A DNA stretch of 64,000 nucleotides. Origin: Palsa-883 sp963847615 (GTDB lineage Bacteria; Pseudomonadota; Alphaproteobacteria; Acetobacterales; Acetobacteraceae). Both the position numbers and the translations under genes were made by a program. The notes under the pieces are model-generated. The model was not told where the DNA came from. It searched no databases and saw only the letters and a program-made list of their open reading frames with translations. Of the stretch, positions 26,045 to 33,505 are shown one piece after another. The stretch spans positions 186,001 to 250,000 of the forward strand of contig CAWKAN010000020.1 in assembly GCA_963847615.1 (NCBI GenBank), read 5' to 3'. Each line of letters begins with the position of its first letter. Position 1 is the first letter of the stretch.

Positions 26045-26304
26045 AATTCTTGCTTACTTGCTTGCCTGCGGACGCTGCGAACCCGCCCAGGGCCGACCGG
26101 TCGGTCGCCAATCGCGGGCAGGGGGTGGGTGAATCCCGTAGCCGCGGCGGGCGGGGGGACTGATCCGCCAAACCTGGTGGCCAAACCGACCGCAAAGCGG
26201 CCGATCAGCCGCGCCCGGGCGCGCCCGGTGCAGCCCCTTCGTGACGTATTCACCCCGAACCGGCGGGCCGCTATATGTCGGGCCGTCGCCCCACAGGAGC
26301 CCCC

Positions 26305-26991
26305 ATGGCCGACTTCGTCATTCCCCCGCCCGCCGTCGTCGCCGTCCCCGTCGCCGGCGGCGGCGCCTTCCCGGTTCGCCGCGTCTTTTGCGTCGGGCGC
26401 AACTACGCCGAGCACGCCCGCGAAATGGGCAGCGACCCCGACCGCGAGCCGCCGTTCTTCTTCATGAAGCCGGCCGACGCCCTGGTGCTGGACGGCGCCG
26501 ACATGCCCTATCCGCCGCAAAGCACGCAGCTCCACCACGAGATGGAGCTGGTGGTCGCGCTCGGCGAGGGCGGCAGCGACATCCACGAGGCCGACGCCCT
26601 GCGCTATGTCTGGGGCTACGCTGCCGGCCTGGATATGACCCGGCGCGACCTGCAGAACGCGGCGAAGAAAGAGGGCAAGCCCTGGGACATGGGCAAGGGC
26701 TTCGACCACTCCGCGCCGATCGGCCTGATGGTCCCGGCGGCGAAGATCGGCCATCCCGCCGCCGGCCTGATCGAGCTGAAGGTCAACGGCAAGCTGCGCC
26801 AGACCTCGGACCTGTCGAAGATGATCTGGAACGTGCCGGAGACGATCGCCTACCTGTCCCGCCTGGTCCGCCTCGCCCCCGGCGATCTGATCTTCACCGG
26901 CACGCCCGAGGGCGTCGCCGCGGTGGAGCGCGGCGATCTGCTGGAAGGCGTCGTGGCGGGGGTCGGCACGGTGCGGACGCGCATCGTCTGA
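26305..26991 (+). CDS. fumarylacetoacetate hydrolase family protein
   Basis: A 228-residue FAH-fold enzyme. The family core is visible: VFCVGRNYAEHAREMG, PPFFFMKPADALV, the metal-binding acid LHHEMELVVALGEGG, WGYAAGLDMTRRDLQ and LIFTGTPEGVAAV. Small FAH proteins of this size are mostly oxaloacetate tautomerases, acylpyruvases or fumarylpyruvate hydrolases; sequence does not separate them. ATG 26305, preceded by CAGGAG, is preferred over an upstream in-frame start at 26275. The stop shares one base with the xthA start. Confidence 0.9.
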   Translation: MADFVIPPPAVVAVPVAGGGAFPVRRVFCVGRNYAEHAREMGSDPDREPPFFFMKPADALVLDGADMPYPPQSTQLHHEMELVVALGEGGSDIHEADALRYVWGYAAGLDMTRRDLQNAAKKEGKPWDMGKGFDHSAPIGLMVPAAKIGHPAAGLIELKVNGKLRQTSDLSKMIWNVPETIAYLSRLVRLAPGDLIFTGTPEGVAAVERGDLLEGVVAGVGTVRTRIV

Positions 26992-27809
26992 TGCCGCCCC
27001 GGCGTGGGACGCTGCGCGTTGCAACCTGGAATATCAATTCGCTACGGCTCCGTCTTCCGCTGTTACATAAGCTGATCGACGCCCTGGACCCGGACGTGAT
27101 CTGCCTGCAGGAAACCAAGGTGCCGGACGAGCTGTTCCCGCGCGGGGCGCCGGCCGAGCTCGGCTACCCGCATGCCGCGTGGCGCGGGATGAAGGGCTAC
27201 AACGGCGTGGCGATCTTCTCGCGCCGGCCGATCGAGGTGCTGGAGGCCGCGCCCGACTGGTGCGCCAAGGGCGACTGCCGGCACCTCGCGGTGGCGGTCG
27301 AGGCCAAGGGCGGTCCGGTCGAGCTGCACGATTTCTACGTCCCGGCCGGCGGCGATATCCCCGACCGGGCGCAGAACCCGAAATACGGCCACAAGCTGGA
27401 CTTCATCGCCGAAACCCGCGCCTGGTTCGCCGCCCGCACCGGCCTGGCGCGCACCGTCCTGGTCGGCGATCTGAACATCGCGCCGCTGGAGCACGACGTC
27501 TGGAGCCACAAGCAGTTGCTGGACGTGGTCAGCCATACCCCGGCGGAAACCGAGGGGCTGCGCGCCTGGCAGGATACCGGCTTCGTCGATGCGGTCCGCC
27601 ATTTCGTGCCGGCGGAAGAAAAGCTGTTCACCTGGTGGTCGTACCGCAATCGCGACTGGCGGGTGGCCGACCGCGGCCGGCGGCTCGACCATGTCTGGGT
27701 AACGCAGGACCTACAGGGCGCGCTGCGCCGGCAGACCGTGCTGCGCGACGCCAGGGACTGGGAACGCGGCTCCGACCACGTCCCGGTCTGCGTCGAACTG
27801 GCGCTGTAG
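26991..27809 (+). CDS. xthA: exodeoxyribonuclease III
   Basis: A 272-residue AP endonuclease/3'-5' exonuclease of the EEP fold. Catalytic motifs are ATWNINSLR, VICLQETKV (metal Glu), HDFYVPAG, LVGDLNIAPLEHDVW and the final GSDHVPV histidine. It repairs abasic sites and 3' blocks in duplex DNA. The start overlaps the FAH gene stop (TGATG). A hairpin-chain repeat follows the stop and probably separates it from the convergent response-regulator gene. Confidence 0.94.
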   Translation: MPPRRGTLRVATWNINSLRLRLPLLHKLIDALDPDVICLQETKVPDELFPRGAPAELGYPHAAWRGMKGYNGVAIFSRRPIEVLEAAPDWCAKGDCRHLAVAVEAKGGPVELHDFYVPAGGDIPDRAQNPKYGHKLDFIAETRAWFAARTGLARTVLVGDLNIAPLEHDVWSHKQLLDVVSHTPAETEGLRAWQDTGFVDAVRHFVPAEEKLFTWWSYRNRDWRVADRGRRLDHVWVTQDLQGALRRQTVLRDARDWERGSDHVPVCVELAL

Positions 27810-27866
27810 CGCCCCACTCGACCCCGCAGGGCTGCCAGCCATCGCCGCCTGAGCGGGCGCGGCCAA

Positions 27867-28093
27867 AGCAAGCCGGGGCTTCGCCCCGGACCCCACCAAG
27901 GGGCGCTGCCCCTTGGAACCCCGCCAAGGGCGAAGCCCTTGGAACCCTTCACTGGGAGTGTGGGGAGGGGAAGGGGGCGTGGGGGCGAGGCGACGGGGCG
28001 CCGTCCAGCACGCTGGACGGCGCCCCGTCGCCTCGCCCCCACGCCCCCTTCCCCTCCCCACACTCCCAGTCATGGAGTCCAGAGGCCGCTGCC
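27867..28093. repeat. modular hairpin-chain repeat, copy 3 (right end lost)
   Basis: Same orientation and nearly the same sequence as copy 1. Three short hairpins (starting CCGGGGCTTCGCCCCGG) lead into the central stem at 27951-28070, a perfect 59-bp stem with a 2-nt spacer. Only part of one right-side hairpin remains before unrelated sequence. Compared with copy 1, the stem carries A-T instead of C-G near its base and GGGGCG instead of CGGGCG near its apex, changed on both arms. It lies between the convergent xthA and response-regulator genes. Confidence 0.87.
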
Positions 28094-28123
28094 GGCGCCC
28101 CGGCTTCCCTTCGGAGCGGCCGC

Positions 28124-28843
28124 TCAGGCGGCGATGGCTGGCAGCCCCGCGGGGTCGAGTCGATAGCCGCCGCCCTCGGTCACCAGCAGGCGCGCATTGG
28201 CCGGGTCCGGCTCGATCTTCTGGCGCAGGCGGTAGATATGCGTCTCCAGCGTGTGCGTCGTCACGGAGGCGTTGTAGCCCCACACCTCGTTCAGCAGCAC
28301 GTCGCGGGAGACCGCGTTGGCACCGGCGCGGTACAGGAACTTCAGGATCGCGGCCTCCTTCTCGGTCAGCCGGACCCGCCGGCCGCCCGCCAGGTCCTGC
28401 AGCACCTTGGCCCCCGGTCGGAACATGTAGGGCCCGATGGCGAACGCCGCGTCCTCGCTGGTTTCGAAGCTGCGCATCTGGGTACGCAGCCGGGCCAGCA
28501 GCTCGGCCAGGCGGAACGGCTTGGCGATGTAATCGTTCGCCCCGGCTTCCAGGCCGCGCACCACGTCGGACTCGGCGTTGGAGCCGGTCAGCATGATGAT
28601 CGGCATGCGGTGGCCCTGTTGGCGCAGCCGCACGCAGTAGTCGCGCCCGTCGCCGTCGGGCAGCTTGACATCCAGCAAAATCGCGTCGAACCGTGCCGCC
28701 GGCGAGGCCAGCAGCGCGTCCGCCTCGGCGATGCACGACGCCGCGGCCGCGGTGAACTCGCTATCGACCGAAAGCTGCTCCGCCAGCGTCTCCCGCAGCG
28801 CCTGGTCGTCGTCCACGATCAGCACAGATCGTTCGCTTGCCAT
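28124..28843 (-). CDS. OmpR/PhoB-family response regulator
   Basis: A 239-residue two-domain regulator. The receiver domain has the acidic pocket (VLIVDDDQAL), the phospho-acceptor Asp in ILLDVKLPDGDG, the Thr switch in IIMLTGSN and Lys in YIAKPFRLAEL. The C-terminal winged helix includes RLTEKEAAILKFL and THTLETHIYRLRQKI. No sensor kinase is encoded nearby, so it is an orphan in this window. It is convergent with xthA and divergent from ribA. ATG 28843 follows a purine-rich stretch and starts homology. Confidence 0.92.
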   Translation of the reverse strand: MASERSVLIVDDDQALRETLAEQLSVDSEFTAAAASCIAEADALLASPAARFDAILLDVKLPDGDGRDYCVRLRQQGHRMPIIMLTGSNAESDVVRGLEAGANDYIAKPFRLAELLARLRTQMRSFETSEDAAFAIGPYMFRPGAKVLQDLAGGRRVRLTEKEAAILKFLYRAGANAVSRDVLLNEVWGYNASVTTHTLETHIYRLRQKIEPDPANARLLVTEGGGYRLDPAGLPAIAA

Positions 28844-29202
28844 GGCCTACTTTTGCCTCCCGATCGATCCGTGCCCGTGGGGGGGGATGATGTTCTGGAT
28901 CGTTAACATCCTGTCCTCCTGTGTGCCCCGTCAGGGGCCTTTCACATGGGCGCGACGCGCGCCCGGACAATGCAAGGCCAGCCGATTTTTCGCCACCTGA
29001 CATGGCCAATAAGGCGAGTTTGGGGCAATAAGCCTCGATCCGCATTGACGGTGCGGTAACACTGTATCTCATGTCAGGCACCGTCAGGGCAAACGCCGTG
29101 CGGTCGATTTGTGCGCCCGACGGCTGGCAACGCGACCGTGCCGTGACAAAATGGGCAGACCTGTCACACTGCCGCCGCCCTGCCGTTGTTCATGAAAGCC
29201 CT
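28844..29202. promoter_or_regulatory. 359-bp divergent promoter region between response regulator and ribA
   Basis: Non-coding, somewhat less GC-rich than the flanks, and must contain the promoters of both divergent genes. A run of seven or more Gs near 28880 and short TGACA-like motifs near 29143 are visible, but I cannot assign a box with confidence. No FMN-riboswitch-like conserved helices were recognised upstream of ribA. Confidence 0.5.
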
Positions 29203-30348
29203 ATGACCCATTCGCTGTCCTTTGGCCGGCTTCGCCCGCCGCCCGACGCCCCGGTCGACGCCACGCGGCTGCGCGCCGTGCACCGCGCGGTGTCGGAACT
29301 GCGGCGCGGCACGCCGGTGTTGCTGACCGGCGCGCAGCCGCTGGCCCTGCTGGCGGTGGAGACCGCCGGCGCGCGCGGCATCGCCGAGCTGTCCGAGCTT
29401 GCCGCCGAGCCGCTGGCGATGCTGCTGGCCCCGGCGCGCGCGGCCGCGGTGCTGGGGCGCCGTGCCTCGCAGCGCGTCCAGGCGGTGGCGCTGCAGGTGG
29501 CCGACAGCCTGGCCGATCCGGAGCTGCTGCGCGGGCTCGCCGATCCGACGATGGTGCAGCCGGTGCGTCCGCTGCCGATCGAGGCGAAGCTGCCCGTCCT
29601 GGCGCGCCCGGCGCTGGCGCTGGCCAAGCTGGCCCGGCTGCTGCCGGCGGTGCTGGCCGCCCCGGCGCGGCCCGACGCCATGGCCGACGCGGCGCGACTC
29701 GAGCTGCTGAGCGTCAGCGCCGTCAACGTGCTGGCCTACCCCAGTGGCGCCGCGGCCAGCCTGCGCCGCGTGGCGGAGGCGCAGGTGCCGATGGAGCAGG
29801 CGCCGGACGCCAGCGTGATCGCCTTCCGCACCGAGGACGGGGCGATCGAGCATCTGGCGATCGTGGTCGGCAAGCCCGATGCGGCGGCGGCACCGCTGGT
29901 GCGGCTGCACTCGGAGTGCTTCACCGGCGACCTGCTGGGCAGCCTGCGCTGCGACTGCGGCTCGCAGTTGCGCGGCGCGATCGGGCGGATGGCGGAAGAA
30001 GGCGCCGGGGTGCTGCTGTATTTGGCGCAGGAGGGGCGCGGGATCGGCATGGTGAACAAGCTGCGCGCCTATGCGCTGCAGGACCGCGGGCTGGACACGC
30101 TGGACGCCAACCGCGCGCTGGGCTGGGACGCCGATGAGCGCAGCTTCCTGACCGCCGCGACGATGCTGGAGGCCTTGGGGATCAAGCGCATCCGGCTGCT
30201 GACCAACAACCCGAACAAGCTCGCTGCCCTGGCCGCCTGCGGCGTCGAGATCGTCGGGCGGGAGGCGCATGCCTTCGCGCCGAACGGTGTCAACGACCAG
30301 TATCTGGCGACCAAGGCCGCGCGGTTCGGTCACCTGTTGGGGAAGTAG
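29203..30348 (+). CDS. ribA: GTP cyclohydrolase II
   Basis: A 381-residue riboflavin-pathway enzyme. The C-terminal 190 residues are a full RibA domain: the zinc cysteines in HSECFTGDLLGSLRCDCGSQ, the catalytic YLAQEGRGIGMVNKLRAY and the GTP-contacting RLLTNNPNKLAAL. The N-terminal 185 residues resemble a degenerate DHBP-synthase-like domain without its acidic catalytic signature, a layout seen in other alphaproteobacterial RibA proteins. It opens GTP to a pyrimidine, formate and pyrophosphate. The ATG at 29203 starts the conserved part; the frame is open 132 bp upstream without support. Confidence 0.92.
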   Translation: MTHSLSFGRLRPPPDAPVDATRLRAVHRAVSELRRGTPVLLTGAQPLALLAVETAGARGIAELSELAAEPLAMLLAPARAAAVLGRRASQRVQAVALQVADSLADPELLRGLADPTMVQPVRPLPIEAKLPVLARPALALAKLARLLPAVLAAPARPDAMADAARLELLSVSAVNVLAYPSGAAASLRRVAEAQVPMEQAPDASVIAFRTEDGAIEHLAIVVGKPDAAAAPLVRLHSECFTGDLLGSLRCDCGSQLRGAIGRMAEEGAGVLLYLAQEGRGIGMVNKLRAYALQDRGLDTLDANRALGWDADERSFLTAATMLEALGIKRIRLLTNNPNKLAALAACGVEIVGREAHAFAPNGVNDQYLATKAARFGHLLGK

Positions 30349-30352
30349 CCCC

Positions 30353-30877
30353 ATGCCGGCACCCGCGCAGGCCCCCGCGCAGGCCCCCGTGCAGGCAATC
30401 GTCCAGCGCGACGGACGGCTGGTGGTGGGCGGGCAGGTGTTCCGCGCGGCGTTGGGGCGGGCCGGCGTGCGCGCCGACAAGCGGGAGGGCGACGGGGCGA
30501 CGCCCGCCGGGCTGCTGGCGCTGCGCCGGGTGCTGTATCGCGCCGACCGCGGCAGGCCGCCCGCCTGCGCCGTGCCGAGCGAGCCGCTGGCGCCGGATGA
30601 CGGCTGGTGCGACGACCCGGCGCATGCCGACTACAACCGGATGGTGCGCCTGCCGCATGCCGGGCGGTGCGAGGCGTTATGGCGGGCGGATGCGCTCTAC
30701 AACCTGATCGGCGTGCTGGGATGGAACGATGCGCCGGTGGTGCGCGGCCGGGGCTCGGCGATCTTCCTGCACGTCGCGACGGCCGATTATGCGCCGACCG
30801 ACGGGTGCGTGGCGTTGGCGCTCGGCGATTTGCGGCGCGGGTTGGCGGCGGGGCTGACCGAGGTGGTGGTCGAATAA
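30353..30877 (+). CDS. L,D-transpeptidase (YkuD) family protein
   Basis: A 174-residue protein with a YkuD-type catalytic motif, HVATADYAPTDGCVAL: conserved His upstream and the nucleophilic Cys in TDGC (the more common form is SHGC). It resembles the YbiS-like short proteins with YNLIGVLGWND. The first 15 residues are an Ala-Pro-Gln repeat (APAQAPAQAPVQA) from a 12-nt DNA repeat and contain no obvious signal peptide. It probably acts on peptidoglycan stem peptides if exported; the missing signal makes location uncertain. It begins 4 bp after the ribA stop. Confidence 0.85.
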   Translation: MPAPAQAPAQAPVQAIVQRDGRLVVGGQVFRAALGRAGVRADKREGDGATPAGLLALRRVLYRADRGRPPACAVPSEPLAPDDGWCDDPAHADYNRMVRLPHAGRCEALWRADALYNLIGVLGWNDAPVVRGRGSAIFLHVATADYAPTDGCVALALGDLRRGLAAGLTEVVVE

Positions 30878-30920
30878 GACCAGGCGTCCGAACGATCGAC
30901 CCTTCGGCGCCGCGCCCACG

Positions 30921-31000
30921 TCATGCCGGCCCCCGGGTCCGGCCGCAGGCCGGCCCGAGGACAGGCGGAGCCTGCCCCTGGCGAAGGCCGGGGGCCGGCA
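30921..31000. repeat. GC-rich nested hairpin in the gap between convergent genes
   Basis: The outer arms TGCCGGCCCCCGG and CCGGGGGCCGGCA enclose two inner hairpins (GGCCGCAGGCC and ACAGGCGGAGCCTG). It lies in the 310-bp gap between the L,D-transpeptidase gene and the convergent regulator gene, so it could serve as a bidirectional terminator. No T-run follows. Nothing else was recognised in 30878-31187. Confidence 0.6.
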
Positions 31001-31187
31001 GCCACGACTTGTCTTCGTGCGGCAAGCAAAGGCGTCGATACCGGGCCTGCGACCGGCATGACGGACGCGCGGCGCCGATCGGTCAATCCTTCCGCCGGTC
31101 GGATAACCGCGCCGATCCCGCGGTTGTGCGGTGCGCCCCGATATCGGATGGCGACCACTGGCACGGCCGCGGTGCCGACCGGCGGCG

Positions 31188-31901
31188 TCAGGGCAGCGCC
31201 GGCGTCGTGAGCGGGTCCGCCAGGTCGTCCGGCACGGCGAACTCCCGTAGCCGCGCGATGTCGTGCAGCAGCACGCGGGCCCCGTGCGTCTCCACCTCCT
31301 GCTCGCGCAGGGTGGCGAAGGCGCGGGACAGGTTTTCCTGCCGGCAGCCCAGCCGGGCCGCCAGCAGCCCCTTGTCGAACGGCAGCCGCAGCTCGGCCGT
31401 CTGCGCCGCCGGATCCGCCACCAGGGCCAGCAGGTAGCAGCCGAGCCGCTGCGCCGCCGAGCGCAGCTTCAGGTCGCGCACCTGGCGCACCATGGCGCGG
31501 AAATCCTGCGCCTCGGCGTGCAGCAGGGCCAGCGCCAGCGGCGGCGCCTGCCGCAGCAGGGCGCGCAGCGCCACGGCCTCGAGCAGCAGCAGCCGCGACG
31601 GGGTGACGCTGTGCGCGCTCATCAGGTAGGGCCCCTCCGTCAGCACCGCCGCCAGCACGAAGTGGGCTTGCGGGTGGACAACCTCCACCACGGCCGAGGT
31701 GCCGTCGGGCGCCGTCCCGCTCAGCGCCACTTGGCCGTCGAGCAGGATATGCAGCCGCTTGGGGATCGCGGCCTGCTGGCACAGCTCGGTGCCCGGCGCG
31801 ACCTCGACCAGCGTGGCGATGGCGTCGATCCGGCCAAGCAGCTCCGCATCGAGGCATGCGAACATCGGCACCGCGCGCAACGTGGCCAAGCCTGGCTTCA
31901 T
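31188..31901 (-). CDS. Crp/Fnr-family transcriptional regulator (DNR/NarR-like) of nitrate respiration
   Basis: A 237-residue regulator: N-terminal cyclic-nucleotide-binding-type beta barrel (LRAVPMFACLDAELLGRID through GQVALSGTAPDGTSAVVEV), dimer helix, then a winged helix whose recognition segment is DKGLLAARLGCRQENLSRAFATL. It lacks the N-terminal cysteine cluster of oxygen-sensing FNR; only scattered Cys occur (FAC, ELC). This places it with DNR/NarR-type proteins that respond to nitric oxide, often through haem, or other cues. It is divergent from narK with two FNR-type palindromes between, so it is the obvious candidate regulator of the nar genes. ATG 31901 precedes the domain; the open frame upstream runs over the palindromes. 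Confidence 0.88.
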   Translation of the reverse strand: MKPGLATLRAVPMFACLDAELLGRIDAIATLVEVAPGTELCQQAAIPKRLHILLDGQVALSGTAPDGTSAVVEVVHPQAHFVLAAVLTEGPYLMSAHSVTPSRLLLLEAVALRALLRQAPPLALALLHAEAQDFRAMVRQVRDLKLRSAAQRLGCYLLALVADPAAQTAELRLPFDKGLLAARLGCRQENLSRAFATLREQEVETHGARVLLHDIARLREFAVPDDLADPLTTPALP

Positions 31902-32016
31902 CGTGCGGCCGCCGGTTCGGGAGTGTCGGTCACGGCGTGGGCGCTCCCAGTATCGCACAAGCATCCGCCCGCGTCGCGTGCGTTTGACCGGCGCGGCCCG
32001 AAGTCGATCGGTAATT

Positions 32017-32030
32017 TTGACAAATATCAA
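32017..32030. promoter_or_regulatory. FNR/DNR-type palindrome 1
   Basis: TTGACAAATATCAA matches nine of ten consensus positions of the FNR/DNR operator TTGAT-N4-ATCAA. It lies in an AT-rich patch, 116 bp upstream of the divergent regulator start and about 113 bp upstream of narK. Its left half also reads as a -35 TTGACA hexamer. Confidence 0.75.
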
Positions 32031-32053
32031 ATTCCGCACATTTTTTCAATAAC

Positions 32054-32067
32054 TTGATCTGCGTCAA
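32054..32067. promoter_or_regulatory. FNR/DNR-type palindrome 2 upstream of narK
   Basis: TTGATCTGCGTCAA matches nine of ten positions of TTGAT-N4-ATCAA. It is centred 82 bp before the narK ATG and 37 bp from the centre of palindrome 1. If the narK transcript starts about 40 bp downstream, this is the classic class II activator position. Confidence 0.78.
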
Positions 32068-32142
32068 CGCCGCCCGCCTACGACAGCTTCATGAGACATG
32101 TCCAGCGGCGAGCCGATTGGTGGCCGAGCGGGAGTGTGTACC

Positions 32143-33480
32143 ATGGAGAAGACAATGCCACAGGGGGCAGGACCGGCCCAGCATCTCGAAGAGGTCGCGC
32201 TGGCGGGGTTGGCGGGCACGCCGCGCCAAGGCCTGATCATGGGTACCTGGGGCTTCTTCATCGGCTTCGCCGCGGTGTCGCTGTACGGGCCGGCGGCGCA
32301 CGCCTTCCAGCAGTCGATGCACCTGTCGCCCTTCCTGGTCGGTCTGCTGGTCGCCGCGCCGCAGCTCACCGGCTCCTTGCTGCGCATCCCGTTCGGCGCC
32401 TGGGTGGACAAGGTCGGCGGGCGCCTGCCGATGCTGACGCTGTTCGGCGCCTCCATCGTCGGCATGTGGGGCTTGGTGTTCATCCTGGTCACCGTGCCGA
32501 ACATCACCCCGGCGCTCTACCCGGTGATCCTGCTGTTCGGCTTCATGAGCGGCTGCGGCGTCGCCTCGTTCTCGGTCGGCATCCCGCAGGTGTCCTATTG
32601 GTATCCGCAACGCCAGCAGGGCGCCGCGCTGGGCGCCTATGGCGGCATCGGCAACCTCGCCCCCGGCCTGTTCACCCTGATCCTGCCGTTTGCCATCGGC
32701 GCGCTGGGACTGGCCGGCTCCTATCTCGCCTGGCTCGCCTTCCTGCTGTTCGGCACGGCGATCTACGGCTGGCTGGCGCGTGATGCGTATTATTTCCAGT
32801 TGCGCGCGCGCGACGTCGATCCCGAGGAGGCGCGCGAGGTGGCAAAGCGGTGCGGCCAGGAACTGTTCCCGCGCGAGTCCGTCTGGGGTGCGCTGCTGAT
32901 GGCGGCCGATGAGACCCGCACCTGGGGCCTGGTGTTCCTGTACTTCGTCTCCTTCGGTGGCTTCCTGGCACTGACCGCCTGGTTCCCGACCTACTGGGTC
33001 AACCTGTACCACGTGGACATCCGCACCGCCGGCATGCTCGGCGGCGTCGGCTTCTCGCTGCTGGCGGCGGTGACCCGCGTGCAGGGCGGCCGCTGGTCCG
33101 AGCGGTTCGGCGGCGAACGACTGGCCGCCATCGCCTTCGCCATCGTGCTGATCGGCGCGGGGTTGCTGACGGTGTCGGTCGATTTCGCGATCAGCCTGGC
33201 GGGCGAGCTGGCGATCGCGGTCGGCATGGGCCTGGGCAACGCCGCCGTGTTCAAAATGGTACCGAAATATGTGCCGCACGCGGTCGGCGGTGCCTCCGGC
33301 CTGGTCGGCGGGCTCGGCGCGCTCGGCGGCTTCGTGATCCCGCCGGTGCTCGGCCTGTTCGCCGGCGCGCTGGGCGACCGCGGCTATGCCGGCGGGTTCT
33401 TCGTCTACGTCGTGCTGGCGGTGGCGGCGATCCTGGTCTCGGCGGCCTTCATCCGCACCCGCCACGTTGTCGCAAGCTGA
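32143..33480 (+). CDS. narK: NarK-type nitrate/nitrite transporter
   Basis: A 445-residue major-facilitator membrane protein with about twelve helices. Nitrate-porter signatures include the arginine motif SLLRIPFGAWVDKVGGR, GNLAPGLFTLILPFA and the second-half GLGNAAVFKMVPKYVP with GLVGGLGALGGFVIP. It brings nitrate to the cytoplasmic face where NarG acts, or exchanges nitrate for nitrite. ATG 32143, after GGGAG, is preferred; in-frame ATGs at 32098 and 32155 are possible. It opens the nar cluster behind the FNR-type box and is followed at 25 bp by narG. Confidence 0.93.
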   Translation: MEKTMPQGAGPAQHLEEVALAGLAGTPRQGLIMGTWGFFIGFAAVSLYGPAAHAFQQSMHLSPFLVGLLVAAPQLTGSLLRIPFGAWVDKVGGRLPMLTLFGASIVGMWGLVFILVTVPNITPALYPVILLFGFMSGCGVASFSVGIPQVSYWYPQRQQGAALGAYGGIGNLAPGLFTLILPFAIGALGLAGSYLAWLAFLLFGTAIYGWLARDAYYFQLRARDVDPEEAREVAKRCGQELFPRESVWGALLMAADETRTWGLVFLYFVSFGGFLALTAWFPTYWVNLYHVDIRTAGMLGGVGFSLLAAVTRVQGGRWSERFGGERLAAIAFAIVLIGAGLLTVSVDFAISLAGELAIAVGMGLGNAAVFKMVPKYVPHAVGGASGLVGGLGALGGFVIPPVLGLFAGALGDRGYAGGFFVYVVLAVAAILVSAAFIRTRHVVAS

Positions 33481-33505
33481 CGCATCCGATCGCACAGGCA
33501 GCAAG

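Larger units (their letters stand above)
25556..26304. other. 749-bp intergenic stretch occupied by two palindromic repeats
   Basis: No gene is supported here. The stretch holds the CACGGAG and GTAGGGCGG inverted repeats described separately, placed back to back between trmO and the FAH-family gene. The remaining 250 bp before the FAH gene should include its promoter; nothing specific stands out. Confidence 0.6.

Noticed and set aside
27713..28120. Possible peptides encoded through the hairpin-chain element
   Set aside because: All frames through it are palindrome-derived low-complexity sequence (for example ATGRRPA/VASPPRP), repeated at all three copies in both orientations.
28844..29202. 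FMN riboswitch upstream of ribA
   Set aside because: I could not find the conserved junction sequences or the expected nested helices in this interval.
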